A stretch of 64,000 bases of DNA from an uncultured Clostridia bacterium (GCA_949538735.1 CATGLK010000004.1:1-64000), one strand, 5' to 3'; counted from the first letter of the stretch, positions 42,427-52,745 are shown. The notes: generated by a model from the letters alone, not told the origin. Numbers and translations: made by a program.

Positions 42427-44172
42427 ATGAAAAAGAAAATAATTTCAGGTGTATTATTATGTACAATGGTTTTTTATACAATGCCAGTAATGGCAGTTAC
42501 AAAAGATGAAACAGTATATTCTAAAATAGACGCAAGCGGAAGTTCATATAGCACAATTGTAAGCAGTCGTACACAAGACGAAAATGGAAATGATAAATAT
42601 GACCAAGAAAAATCAGAAAAAGAGTTACCAATTGAGTGTAATGTAAAATATGAATTAGACGGAAAAGAAATAGACGCAAATGAACTAGTAGGAAAGTCTG
42701 GAAAAGTAAAAATAACAATAGAATATAAAAACAAAGATGCACACACAGTTAAAGTAAATGGTAAAGATGAGACTTTATATACTCCATTTGTAGTAATTTG
42801 TGGAACTATATTAGATAACGAACATCATAAAAACATAGAAATAACAAATGGAAAAGTAATAGATGACGGAAGTAAAACAACGGTAATAGGAATTAGTTTA
42901 CCAGGAATGCAAGAAAGTTTAGGAATTGAAAAAGACAAATTGGAAATTCCAAACAAAGTAGAAATTACAATGGATTCAACAGAATTTGAATTAACTAATA
43001 TAGTTACTTTTGCAACACCTAAAATAGTTGAAGAAAAAGACATAGAAATATTTGACAAAGTAGATGAAATATATAGCCAAGTAGATACTCTACAAAGTTC
43101 AAGTAGACAATTAGAAGAAGGCGCAAATACATTAAAAACAGGAATAGATACTTATACAGAAAAATCAAAAGAATTTAACAATGCTATGAGCCAAGTAGCA
43201 GAAGGAACAGGAACAATAAATTCAAATTACAGTAAAATAGACAGTGGCATAAGTTCTTTAAATTCAGGAAGTGCTGAACTAAAAAATGGAGCAGAACAAC
43301 TAAATAATGGAATAGAAACATTATCAACAAACTTAGGAAGTTTGCCACAAGGTATAAGTGCTTTATATCAAGGAAGTAAAGATTTAAGTAATGGAATGGA
43401 AGGGTTAGCAGCAGGAGTAAATACATTAAAAGGTGGACTAACACAAACTACAACCACAGCTATAACAGAATTAACAAAAAATAACGCAATATTACAAAAA
43501 ACAATAGAAGCATTAGGAGAAGAACAACCTGAATTAGTAGCAACTTTAAAAGCTCAAAAAGCAGAAAATGAACAAGTAATAAAAGCACTAACACCAACAC
43601 AAGAAACAAATTCACAAATGCAAGCATTAGAAAATGGAATGCAAGCAGTAAAAACAGGAACAAAATCATTAGAAGAAAACTTAGGAAAAGTAAACCAAGC
43701 AGCAGGAGCTTTACCAGAGGCAATGGCAAAAATTCAAAATGGGTCAAAAGCAGTAGCTAATGGTTCAAAAACTTTGAATTCAGGTGCAGTAACATTAAAT
43801 AATGGTTCAAAAGCTCTAAAAAATGGAATTCAAACATTAGATACAAGCACACAAAAATTACTAGACGCAAATAATCAATTAACAGAAGGAACATCAACAA
43901 TATCAAATGGTATGGATACTTTGGCAGAAGGGATTAAAAAATTCAACAGAGAAGGTATAGATAAAATTTGTAATTATATTAATGGAGATTTAAAGGATAT
44001 TACTAATAGAGTTCAAAAATTACAAGAATTATCAGAACAATATGAAGGTTTTAATGATGATAGTAATGGAAATTCTAAATTTATTATGATTATGGATAGT
44101 ATCAAAAAAGATAAAGAAAATAAACAAGAAATAATTTTAGAAAATAAAAATAATGAAGATAAAAAAGATTAA
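42427..44172 (+). CDS. Secreted YhgE/Pip-like protein with heptad repeats
   Basis: A 581-residue exported protein. The signal peptide is KKKIISGVLLCTMVFYTMPVMA. The first 200 residues are beta-rich; the rest is made of repeating (x)LxxGxxxL heptads (LNSGSAELKNGAEQLNNGIE, LSNGMEGLAAGVNTLKGG, VANGSKTLNSGAVTLNNGSK) typical of YhgE/Pip family proteins, which form long extracellular stalks. The multi-pass C-terminal membrane domain of YhgE is missing. ATG 42427 is favoured by AGAAGGG at a proper distance. It pairs with the preceding MMPL transporter, a combination seen in other Firmicutes (membrane-lipid export or type VII-related roles), but the function is not established. Confidence 0.78.
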   Translation: MKKKIISGVLLCTMVFYTMPVMAVTKDETVYSKIDASGSSYSTIVSSRTQDENGNDKYDQEKSEKELPIECNVKYELDGKEIDANELVGKSGKVKITIEYKNKDAHTVKVNGKDETLYTPFVVICGTILDNEHHKNIEITNGKVIDDGSKTTVIGISLPGMQESLGIEKDKLEIPNKVEITMDSTEFELTNIVTFATPKIVEEKDIEIFDKVDEIYSQVDTLQSSSRQLEEGANTLKTGIDTYTEKSKEFNNAMSQVAEGTGTINSNYSKIDSGISSLNSGSAELKNGAEQLNNGIETLSTNLGSLPQGISALYQGSKDLSNGMEGLAAGVNTLKGGLTQTTTTAITELTKNNAILQKTIEALGEEQPELVATLKAQKAENEQVIKALTPTQETNSQMQALENGMQAVKTGTKSLEENLGKVNQAAGALPEAMAKIQNGSKAVANGSKTLNSGAVTLNNGSKALKNGIQTLDTSTQKLLDANNQLTEGTSTISNGMDTLAEGIKKFNREGIDKICNYINGDLKDITNRVQKLQELSEQYEGFNDDSNGNSKFIMIMDSIKKDKENKQEIILENKNNEDKKD

Positions 44173-44220
44173 AATGTAGATTTTTTAGAAAATTTGCGTT
44201 ATTATATAATTATAGTTTGA

Positions 44221-44260
44221 TAACTTAGTAGAAACATTAAGAATGGTTACTACTAAGTTA
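44221..44260 (+). promoter_or_regulatory. Inverted repeat upstream of the two-component system
   Basis: TAACTTAGTAG (44221-44231) and CTACTAAGTTA (44250-44260) are perfect complements around an 18-base loop, 28 bases before the response regulator start. There is no U-tract, so it may be an operator (autoregulation) or a weak attenuator. Confidence 0.5.
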
Positions 44261-44288
44261 TTAAATTTAATAAATAGAGGTGTAATAA

Positions 44289-44969
44289 ATGTTCAATATA
44301 TTAGTAGTAGAAGATGACAAAAATTTACGAAAACTAATAACAACGTGTTTAAGAAGAGAGCAATATAAAACATATGAAGCAGCAAATGGAGTAGAGGCAC
44401 TAGAAGTATTAGATACAAATTATATAGATTTAATAGTAACAGACATAATGATGCCAAAAATGGACGGATATGAGTTAGTAAGGGAACTAAGAAATGCAAA
44501 ATTCAATACACCAATTTTGTTGATAACAGCTAAAAGCACGATAAATGACAAAAAAGAAGGATTTTATTTAGGTGCTGACGATTATATGGTAAAACCAATT
44601 GATATAGAAGAATTATCTTTAAGAGTAAAAGCATTACTAAAAAGAGCAAAACTCACAGCGGAGCAAAAAATCAAAATAGGGAAATTGGTAATAAATTATA
44701 ATCAACTATCAGTGGTAAAGGAAGACAAAAGTTATACTTTGGCACAAAAGGAGTTTTATTTGTTATATAAATTGCTAAGCAATCCAGACAAAATCTTTAC
44801 AAGACAAGAATTAATGGAAGAAATTTGGGGCTTGGAAAACGAATCAGATTATAGAACAGTAGACGTCCATATCAAAAGGATTAGGGAAAAGCTGGCAGAT
44901 GTAAATGAATTTGAAATTGTAACAGTACGTGGAATAGGATATAAATCAATAATAAATGGAGAAAAATAA
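44289..44969 (+). CDS. OmpR/PhoB-family response regulator
   Basis: A 226-residue regulator. The receiver domain has the acidic pair in VVEDDKNLR, phosphoacceptor Asp52 in VTDIMMPKMDGYE, Thr in LLITAKS, and Lys in DYMVKPIDIEE. The winged-helix output domain contains LAQKEFYLLYKLLSNPDKIFTR and DVHIKRIREKLA. It is two bases upstream of the histidine kinase and thus cotranscribed. Such pairs next to MacB/FtsX-type transporters usually sense envelope stress or antimicrobial peptides and control the transporter. Confidence 0.95.
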   Translation: MFNILVVEDDKNLRKLITTCLRREQYKTYEAANGVEALEVLDTNYIDLIVTDIMMPKMDGYELVRELRNAKFNTPILLITAKSTINDKKEGFYLGADDYMVKPIDIEELSLRVKALLKRAKLTAEQKIKIGKLVINYNQLSVVKEDKSYTLAQKEFYLLYKLLSNPDKIFTRQELMEEIWGLENESDYRTVDVHIKRIREKLADVNEFEIVTVRGIGYKSIINGEK

Positions 44970-44971
44970 AA

Positions 44972-46088
44972 ATGTTTGAAAAAATTTTAGGAAAAAGAAA
45001 ATCAATACAAAGGTCACTAACAAGAAGTTTTATAATATCAATCTCAATGGTAATAATAATTACACTTATAGGATTTTACATATTTGTTGTCCCATCAATG
45101 AACACAAAATTGATAGAATTTAACATAAGCGGAAAAGAAGACATTGGAGAAATTTTATTTATTGCAACAAGTTTTTTGGCATTGGCGATAATAAATATAG
45201 TGTTAATTAGTGCAATATTAATAAGAATAAATACTAAGAAAATGTTACAACCAATCAAACAACTAAATGACGCAACCAAAAAAGTTGCCTCACGGAGACT
45301 ATGACATAGAATTAGAAACTAAAAGAGAAGACGAAATTGGAGAAGTTACGCAAAACTTTAATAAAATGATAAAAGAATTACAAAGCACAGAAAATTTGCA
45401 AACAGAATTTATAAATAATGTATCACACGAAATAAAAACTCCAATAACTTCAATAGAAGGGTTCGCAAAATTACTAAAAGAAAAAGACTTATCAGACGAG
45501 GAAAGAGAAGACTATTCAAATATTATTATAGAAGAATCAGAAAGACTTACAAATTTAGCAGGAAAAATGTTAAAACTATCAAAATTACATAATCAAGATA
45601 GAATTACTAATAAACAAGAAATTTTAGTAGCTGAACAAATCAGAAGAGCAGTTTCTCTGTTAGAACCAAAATGGGGAGAAAAGGACATAAAAATAAATGT
45701 TAACCTAGAAGAATGTTGCTTTTTAGGCGATGAAGAGTTACTATTTCAAGTATGGGTCAACTTATTAGACAATGCAATCAAATTTTCAAACAAAAATGGA
45801 AAAATAGATGTAAAAGTCGCTAGTAAAAACGGATATATTAATGTTGCAGTTAAAGACTACGGAGCAGGAATGCAAGAAGCGGAACTTGATAAGATTTTTG
45901 AAAGATTTTATCAAATAGATAGGTCACACTCAGAAGAAGGCTGTGGATTAGGATTAGCAATTGTAAAGAGAATTATAGAGCTTTCAGAAGGAAAAATTGA
46001 TGTAGAAAGTGAAGAAGGCAAAGGAACAACTGTAACCGTTAAGTTGCCACAAGTTAAAGAAAAAAATAATAAAATAATAATAAGCTAA
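44972..46088 (+). CDS. Sensor histidine kinase, needs +1 frameshift
   Basis: From ATG 44972 the frame gives two transmembrane helices (FIISISMVIIITLIGFYIFV and LFIATSFLALAIINIVLI) and the start of a HAMP domain (KKMLQPIKQLNDATKKVAS), then CGG at 45293-45295 and a stop two codons later. The +1 frame reads GGA and continues GDYDIELETKREDEIGEVTQNF, the second HAMP helix, then HisKA with His near 152 in NNVSHEIKTPITS, N-box LLDNAIKFSN, VKDYGAGM, and GCGLGLAIVKRIIE; total about 371 residues. The shift joins sensor and kinase parts of a normal-length protein. It follows the response regulator by two bases. Without the shift only an inert 110-residue membrane fragment is made. Confidence 0.88.
45293..45296 (+). 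other. +1 frameshift site, TCA CGG A to TCA (C) GGA
   Basis: In the HAMP domain of the histidine kinase. The restored sequence VASGDYDIE is the usual HAMP pattern VA-x-GDY-x. Confidence 0.88.
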
Positions 46089-46173
46089 GGAGTGTCCCCT
46101 TTGGCAAAAAATTGCCAACAGGGACGGAGATAAATGGCAATAAATTGCCAAAAAGGACCGTCCCCAATGGCAA
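46087..46173 (+). repeat. Hairpin repeat family B, two to three units
   Basis: GGAGTGTCCCCTTTGGC, palindrome TTGGCAAAAAATTGCCAA, GGGACGGAG, a second TGGCAATAAATTGCCA palindrome, and GGACCGTCCCC. It starts at the histidine kinase stop and ends 22 bases before the ABC ATPase gene. Confidence 0.82.
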
Positions 46174-46195
46174 TATTGGAAAGGAAGATAGTTTT

Positions 46196-46897
46196 ATGTC
46201 ATATATTGAGTTTAAGAATATTGTAAAAGAGTATAAAATGGGAGAGGTTACGATTAAGGCTTTGGAAGATACGAAATTTGAAATTAATAAAGGTGAACTT
46301 GTTGTTATTGTTGGACCTTCGGGGGCTGGAAAGACTACTGCTCTTAACATTTTGGGTGGTATGGATATACCTACTTCTGGACAGGTTTTTGTTGATGGGA
46401 AAGAGATTTCGAAGTTAAATAACAAAAAACTAATTGAATATAGAAGAAATGATATTGGATTTGTATTTCAGTTTTACAATTTAGTACAGAATTTGACTGC
46501 TAAGGAGAATGTAGAGCTTGCAACACAGCTTTGTAATGATGCGTTAGATGTTGATGAGATTTTGGATAAAGTGGAGTTAGGCAATAGAAAAGATAATTTT
46601 CCTTCTCAATTATCTGGTGGAGAGCAACAAAGAGTGGCTATTGCAAGGGCAATTGCTAAAAATCCTAAGTTGTTGTTATGTGATGAGCCAACAGGTGCGT
46701 TAGATTACAAAACTGGGAAGAGCATTTTGAAGTTGTTGCAAGATATGGCAAGGAAAGAGAAAATGACAATTATTATAATTACACATAATGGCGCGATTGC
46801 TCCAATGGCTGATAAGGTAATTCATTTTAAAAATGGTAAAGCGGAAAAGGTAGAAATAAATTCAAATCCAGTGTCAATCAGTGATATTGAGTGGTAA
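46196..46897 (+). CDS. ABC transporter ATPase (MacB/LolD class)
   Basis: A 233-residue ATPase with Walker [12 protein letters not shown]-loop FVFQFYNLV, signature [14 protein letters not shown], Walker [13 protein letters not shown] and the H-loop ITHNGAI. Only this subunit is encoded; the permease is the next gene, 12 bases downstream. ATG 46196 has AAAGGAAG upstream; the open frame further up is repeat sequence. Together with the two-component system it forms a likely bacitracin/antimicrobial-peptide-type or envelope-stress module, though the substrate cannot be told from sequence. Confidence 0.94.
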   Translation: MSYIEFKNIVKEYKMGEVTIKALEDTKFEINKGELVVIVGPSGAGKTTALNILGGMDIPTSGQVFVDGKEISKLNNKKLIEYRRNDIGFVFQFYNLVQNLTAKENVELATQLCNDALDVDEILDKVELGNRKDNFPSQLSGGEQQRVAIARAIAKNPKLLLCDEPTGALDYKTGKSILKLLQDMARKEKMTIIIITHNGAIAPMADKVIHFKNGKAEKVEINSNPVSISDIEW

Positions 46898-46909
46898 GAA
46901 AGGGAAAAA

Positions 46910-49900
46910 ATGAAAAAGTCATTAATAAAGAATTATTTTAAATCAATTTATGTAACAAGAAGAAGGTTTATTTCCATATTAATTATGGCTTTTTTGGGTG
47001 TGGGATTTTTTGCTGGTTTAACAGCAAGTAGCCCAGATATGCAAGACACTTTGGAGCATTATTTAGATGAAAATAATATGCACGATATAAGTGTAATTTC
47101 TACAATGGGATTAAATAACGAAGATATAGAGACATTGAAAGAAATTGACGGAATAAAAGAAGTGTATGGAATTCAAACAAAAGATACAGAGGCAAAGCTA
47201 GGCGAAGTGGAAAAGGCTATAAAAGTAATTGAATATAGTGAAAATATTAATTTGCCAACACTTATAGAAGGCCGTATGCCAGAGAATGAAAGTGAATGTT
47301 TAATTGATGAAGGATATAACAGGTATACAGGGGAAAAGAGCTGTATAGGAGAAAAATTGATATTAGAAAATAGCGATGTAGATGAAGACGAAAATCCTAT
47401 TTTTACAACCAAAGAATTTGAAATAGTAGGGGTTGCCGTTTCTCCACTATATATAGGAAAAGAAAGGGGAACAACATCAGTAGGAAATGGTTCAATAGAT
47501 TTTTACATATATACAAAAAATAGTGTAATAAATATGGACTATTTTACAGAAGCAGGGATTATAGTTGAAGGGGCAAAAGAACTAGAAACTAATGGAGATG
47601 CATATTTAAGGCTGATAAATAACGCCGCAGACAAGATAAAAGGAATACAAGAAGAAAGAGAACAAGCAAGATACAATTCTATAATAGATAAAGCAAACCA
47701 AAAATTAGCAGATGCACAAAAAGAATTTGATGATAAAAAAGCAGAGGCGGAAAATAAGATATCAGATGCAGAGAACAAGTTAAATGCTGCTAAGGCAGAA
47801 ATTGAAACATCAGAAGTAAAAATAGAAGACGCGAAAAAAGAAATAGAAAAAAATACTAAAAAAGCTAATACTGAATTTGCGAATGCTGAAAAACAAATAA
47901 AAAATGCGGAAGAACAAATTACAATAAAAGAAAAAGAATTGCAAGAAGGAAAGAAAGCACTAGAAGAAAACAGAGCTCAGGCAAATGCAGGGATACAGCA
48001 ATTAGAAAATGCAATAAATACAAGTAATGCTACAATTCAAAATTTGCAGGAACAAAAGAAACAATTAGAAATTGCTGGAATGGACACAACACAAATAAAT
48101 GCAGGAATTTTACAAGCACAAAATGCTAAAAAAGAATTAGAACAACAAAAAAATCAAATACAAACTCAATTAACAGAGGCAGAAAATAAAATAAAGTTTC
48201 GGAGAGCAAGAATTAAACAAGGGAAAACAAGAGTTAAATAAGCAAAAAACAACACTTGTAAATACTAAGAGAACAACATATAGCAAAATCGAAAGTGGAA
48301 AAAAAGAAATACAAACAAATAGCCAAAAACTGCAAGATGCTAAAACAGAGATTGAAAAAAATGAGCAAGAACTAGAAAAACAAAAAGCAGATGTAAAATC
48401 ACAATTAGAAGACGCACAAGAAGAGTTAAATAAGGCAAAGGAAGATATCAAAAAAATAGAAAAAGGAAAGTGGTACATACAAGATAGATTAGATAACACA
48501 GGCTACACTAGTATATTTGACGCAATAAAAACAATGTCTAATATTTCAAAGCTTTTTCCTGTAATATTCTATTTAGTAGCGGTATTAATAAGTTTAACAT
48601 CAATGACAAGAATGGTTGAAGAAGAAAGAGTAGAAATTGGAACATTAAAAGCACTTGGTTATACAAATACTCAAATTATATTAAAATACGTCTTATATGC
48701 ATTACTTGCGTCTGTAATAGGTGGAATACTTGGAATGTCAGTAGGATTTTACTTATTGCCATATATTGTATGGAGTTTATATTCTATGTTATATACAATT
48801 CCGAAGTTTTATTACACGTACAGATTAGGGATAGGCTTACTAGGAATTATAATTGCATTCATATGTATAGGTGGAACAACAATTTTTGTTGCAAACCAAG
48901 AATTAAAGCAAATGCCATCAGTATTAATGAGACCTAAATCACCTAAAAACGGCAAAAAGATTTTTATAGAAAAAATAAAATTTATATGGAAAAGACTAAA
49001 CTTTTCGCAAAAAGTAACAGTAAGAAACATATTCAGATATAAGAAAAGAGCATTAATGACAATAATAGGAATAGCTGGATGTACAGGACTTATGCTAACA
49101 GGTTTTGGAATAAGAGATTCTGTTGTTGACATCCCAAAAGCACAATTCGGAGATATATTTAAATACGAAATCGGTGTAACACTAATAAATACCGAAGGTC
49201 TAGAAGATATAGAAAAATATTTAAATGAGAATGAAAAAGTAGAAAACTACACAAAAATATGTGCTACAACAGGAACAATAACTAATGGAAATGGAAAATA
49301 TGACACAAATGTATTTGTGCCAGAAGACGCAAATCAAATAGACCAAATATGTGAATTATTAGACTATATTGAAAACGAAAAAATATCATTATCAAATGAA
49401 GGAATTATCATTACAGACAAGATGGCTGAACAGCTGGAAATAAACAAAGGAGACGAGGTAACCTTTATCGACGGAGATAATGTAAATTATACATTTAAAG
49501 TAGATGGAATAGTAAAAAATCATGTTGGGCATTATGTTTATATGACAAAAGATTTATATGAACAAAATATATCTCCTTATAAAACAAATATGCTTATGCT
49601 AAATACGAATGAAATCACAAAAGAAGAACAAAATGAAATTTCAGCAAAACTCCTAGAAATAAAAGGAGTTGCAGCAGTATCTATAATTTCAGATTTGATG
49701 TCAACAGTAAGTGATATGTTAAACACTATGAATTATGTAGTGGTAGTGTTAATTATAGCATCAGCACTTCTAGCTTTTGTAGTATTGTACAATTTGGCTA
49801 ATATCAACATAGGGGAAAGACAAAGAGAGATTGCTACACTAAAAGTTTTAGGCTTCTATGACAGGGAAGTTGATAATTACATCAATAAAGAAAATTTAAT

Positions 49901-50129
49901 TTTTACGATTGTTGGTATAATTTTAGGATTAATATTTGGAACTTTATTGACAGGTGCAATTATTGTTAGTATTGAGATTGATAATTTGAAATTTATGCAG
50001 AATATATTACTTTCTAGTTATATCTTTTCAGCTGTTATAACATTGACTTTCTCAATTGCTGTTAATTATATTATTCATTTCATATTGAAGAAAATTGATA
50101 TGATTGCAAGTTTAAAAAGTGTGGAATAG
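46910..50129 (+). CDS. FtsX-like ABC permease with long coiled-coil, needs +1 frameshift
   Basis: From ATG 46910 the frame encodes a first transmembrane helix (FISILIMAFLGVGFFAGLTA), a MacB-like extracytoplasmic domain and a long coiled-coil (KANQKLADAQKEFDDKKAEA onwards). After 430 codons CGG (48200-48202) is met, and frame 0 ends 13 codons later. The +1 frame reads GGA and continues the same coiled-coil (GEQELNKGKQELNKQKTTL), then FtsX helices (VIFYLVAVLISLTSMTRMVE; further helices near 48700 and 48850), a second extracytoplasmic domain and three C-terminal helices. Total about 1072 residues, as in other coiled-coil FtsX permeases. The heptad register runs straight through the shift point. 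Confidence 0.87.
48200..48203 (+). other. +1 frameshift site, TTT CGG A to TTT (C) GGA
   Basis: Lies in the coiled-coil of the FtsX-like permease. Dropping C48200 joins ENKIKF to GEQELNKGKQEL and leads into the ORF that carries most transmembrane helices. Confidence 0.87.
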
Positions 50130-50138
50130 AAAAACATC

Positions 50139-50170
50139 TGCCAAGAGGGACGGACCTTTTTGGCAGATTT
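50139..50170 (+). repeat. Hairpin repeat family B, single unit
   Basis: ATCTGCCAA, GAGGGACGGACC, TTTTTGGCAGAT: one stem with the GGGACGGACC core. Confidence 0.75.
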
Positions 50171-50245
50171 TTAAAATTATGAACTATTTATGAATACAGC
50201 ATAATAAATCAGAATATATTTTAATATCAATTGGAGGGATTTTTT

Positions 50246-51506
50246 ATGCGATTTTTAAAATTAGTTACTTGCATATCACTTATATCAATTTTTAGTCTAT
50301 GCTTTGCGACACCTTGTTTTGCCGAGGCGACAGCTTATGTATGGTCACCATTAAATGAAACAAAAGAAACAAGCTCACAAATTTCTGCGGAAACAAATTC
50401 AACGGAAACAACAACCAGCACATCAACAAATACTTTGTCATTAGAATCAGGGGCTGCAATATTAATTGAACAAACAACAGGTCAAGTTTTATATGAACAC
50501 AATATACACGAACAATTACGTCCTGCTTCTGTTACAAAGGTTATGAGTATTTTACTTATTATGGAGGCATTAGACAGCGGGAAAATAAACTTAACAGATA
50601 AAGTACCTTGTAGCGAAAATGCTGCGGCTATGGGAGGCTCTCAAATTTGGCTAGACCCAAGAGAAACTTTATCAGTTGATGAAATGTTAAAAGCAATATG
50701 TGTAAATTCTGCGAACGACTGTGTAGTAGCGATGAGCGAGTTTATAGCTGGTTCAGAAGAAGCTTTTGTTCAAATGATGAATGACAAAGCAAAAGAACTT
50801 GGAATGAATGACACAACATTTAAAAACTGCCATGGCTTAGACGAAGATGGTCATGTAACATCTGCTTATGATATTTCTGTAATGTCCAGAGAATTGTTGA
50901 ACAATCATCCTAGTATCACAAAATATACTACAATTTGGACTGATTCTTTACGTGATGGCAAGTCTCAATTATCAAATACAAATAAATTGATAAGAACTTA
51001 CAAGGGTGCAACAGGATTAAAAACAGGTTCTACATCACTTGCATTATACAATTTATCTGCAAGTGCGACCAGAGATGAATTATCTTTAATAGCTGTTATA
51101 ATGAAAGCACCTTCTACAAAAGTACGTTTTGCAGAAGCTCAACAACTTTTGGATTTTGGATTTAACACCTTTACTTTTAAACAATTCGGAAAAAAAGATG
51201 ATATTGTAAAAAATATTTCAATCGATAAAGGTGTAACATCTAATGTTGAGGCTATTTTAAAAGATAATTGTGGTACTTTAATTGAAAAAGGTAAAGATAA
51301 AAATATTGAACAAACTTTAAATTTGCCTGAAAATATTCCAGCACCTGTAACTACTGGTCAAAAACTTCGGAGAAATTTCTTTTAGTTTAGATGGCAAAGT
51401 TATTTCTTCTACTGATATTATTGCTAAAACTAGTGTTGAAAAAATTAGCCTATTTACTACGGCTAAACGTGTTATTTATTCCTGGGTTGATTTGCTAAGA
51501 AGTTAA
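50246..51506 (+). CDS. dacF: D-alanyl-D-alanine carboxypeptidase (DacF/PBP5 type), needs +1 frameshift
   Basis: A secreted peptidase S11 enzyme that trims the terminal D-Ala from peptidoglycan stem peptides. Signal peptide FLKLVTCISLISIFSLCFATPCFA, Ser-x-x-Lys in RPASVTKVMS (about residue 94), SAN in VNSANDC and KTG in TGLKTGST (about 258). After 374 codons CGG (51368-51370) is met and frame 0 stops five codons later. The +1 frame continues GEISFSLDGKVISSTDIIA and ends with an amphipathic segment (KRVIYSWVDLLRS), the normal end of the C-terminal domain; total about 419 residues. The catalytic domain is complete without the shift, so here the shift affects the C-terminal membrane-association part. 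ATG 50246 follows TTGGAGGG. Confidence 0.87.
51368..51371 (+). other. +1 frameshift site, CTT CGG A to CTT (C) GGA
   Basis: Joins VTTGQKL to GEISFSLDGKVI in the carboxypeptidase C-terminal domain. TTGQKLGEI is the usual PBP5-type sequence. Confidence 0.87.
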
Positions 51507-51619
51507 AAATATAGTGCGTACAAATTTGTATATCAAACTTGGCGCACAAACAATTGAATGGGCTTTGAAGAAAAATACAATTTTAAGTATATATAATCAA
51601 ATTAAGCCACTATTATTCT

Positions 51620-51652
51620 CCTAAATATTAAAAGATTTTTTAATATTTAGGA
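51620..51652. terminator. Bidirectional terminator
   Basis: CCTAAATATTAAAA and TTTTAATATTTAGG form a perfect stem between the convergent dacF and vanW-like genes. Confidence 0.8.
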
Positions 51653-51655
51653 TTT

Positions 51656-52349
51656 TTATATAGGTTTTCTACTTGTTATAGAAACATCAACAGTAGAGCC
51701 ATTAGAAGAGCAATGTATAATTATATCATTTCCAGTATTATTAACAAATTTGAAATCATAACTACCATAGGCAACAGCTGCGTCTTTTCCTTTTTGGATA
51801 TATGGTACATAGTTACTGTGTGCATGTCTTTCTATAACTGATAAGCTAGGTACAGCTAATACGGCATTATAAAGAGTGCTACTTATTTGACAATTTCCGC
51901 CACCAAGGCCTTTTTTCTTGTTTCCATCTTTGTCAAAAATATCTGCTTTTTGATATCCTTTTGCAGTTGTGGCTTGTCCGTACAGTGTTACAAAAAGAGA
52001 ATGTTTCGCCGTTTTTTACAGTTGTATTGTTCAATGTGTTACAAGTAATATTTATGTTATTTTGCCTAGCAGACTCCTTATTATAGACTTTTGTAGAAAA
52101 GGTAGCAATAGTTTCTTCTTTATATTGCGGTTGCGTTGCAGGGACTTCAATATTAGTTATATTTTTGTTATCTTCATTTTTATTATTTTCTGTTTTATTT
52201 TCTTCGGTTGTAGAGGTTTTGTTTGCTTCATATTCACTTTCTTTGTTTTCATTTTTAGTATAGTTGTTTGTAAAGTACAGGTATGCTCCAATTCCACCTG
52301 CTAAAATAATTATAATAAGTATTATCCAAATCCATTTATTTTTTTTCAT
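51656..52349 (-). CDS. VanW-family membrane-anchored protein, needs +1 frameshift
   Basis: From ATG at 52349 the minus-strand frame gives a transmembrane helix (WIWIILIIIILAGGIGAYLYF), a Glu/Asn/Thr-rich linker and the start of a VanW domain (VKNGETFSFCNTV), then meets CGG (complement of 51978-51980). Frame 0 drifts into unrelated sequence and stops after 15 codons. The +1 frame reads GGA and continues GQATTAKGYQKADIFDKDG, GLGGGNCQISSTLYNAVL, ERHAHSNYVPYI and ISTSRKPI-like end, the rest of the VanW domain; total about 230 residues. VanW is found in some vancomycin-resistance clusters and widely in spore formers; its function is unknown. No van genes are nearby. Convergent with dacF. Confidence 0.87.
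51977..51980 (-). other. +1 frameshift site on the minus strand, GTA CGG A to GTA (C) GGA
   Basis: Restores NTVGQATTAKGYQ, where VG and GY are conserved in VanW. The only shift site on the reverse strand, showing the pattern follows the coding strand. Confidence 0.88.
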
Positions 52350-52437
52350 TATTTAATCACCAAAATTAGTATGTCCAAAAACTTAGAAAATATTTAAATT
52401 TTGAAATTATTTCAAAAACTAAAATTTCAATAAAAAT

Positions 52438-52466
52438 TTGACCAGATATAAAAAATATGTTATAAT
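52438..52466 (+). promoter_or_regulatory. Promoter of small membrane protein gene
   Basis: TTGACC (52438-52443), 17-base spacer, TATAAT (52461-52466). The leader carries ACATAAAGT and a small GCC-GAAA-GGC hairpin, similar to the leader at 61229. Confidence 0.7.
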
Positions 52467-52511
52467 GTAAACATAAAGTGCCGAAAGGCGATAGAAAGGT
52501 AAATAGATAAT

Positions 52512-52745
52512 ATGAAAAAGAAACTAGTGAGTTTATGGAGAAAAAAACGGAACAGTGGAACTTTTACGTTAATTGTATTTTCCATAACGATACTATTTCC
52601 AGCTCTTCTTTTTGGATTTATTATTGCGATGTTGCCAGTTAGTACATATCCATATGTTTTATTAGTGTTTATGACATATACTGCGATTGTACTAGTCGGA
52701 TATCAATACTTAGATAGAGTAGTTTATTATCTAGAAAAGAAGTGA
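52512..52745 (+). CDS. Small two-helix membrane protein
   Basis: A 77-residue protein not recognised. It has a basic N-terminus, two transmembrane helices (LIVFSITILFPALLFGFIIA and YVLLVFMTYTAIVLVGYQYL) and a short charged end. ATG 52512 has only a weak AAAGG upstream, but no other start is possible. Codon 13 is CGG (AAA CGG AAC) and is read in frame, because the +1 frame stops within nine codons; this is one of three such exceptions in the window. It has its own promoter and terminator. Confidence 0.65.
   Translation: MKKKLVSLWRKKRNSGTFTLIVFSITILFPALLFGFIIAMLPVSTYPYVLLVFMTYTAIVLVGYQYLDRVVYYLEKK

Noticed and set aside
696..48203. prfB-like Shine-Dalgarno stimulator upstream of the CGG sites
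   Set aside because: Only the RT site has a GGGA about 10 bases upstream; the other sites have no consistent purine-rich element, so no general stimulator is claimed.
51656..52349. Vancomycin-resistance cluster because of VanW
   Set aside because: No vanHAX, vanRS or ligase genes nearby; VanW-domain proteins are common in spore formers without resistance.
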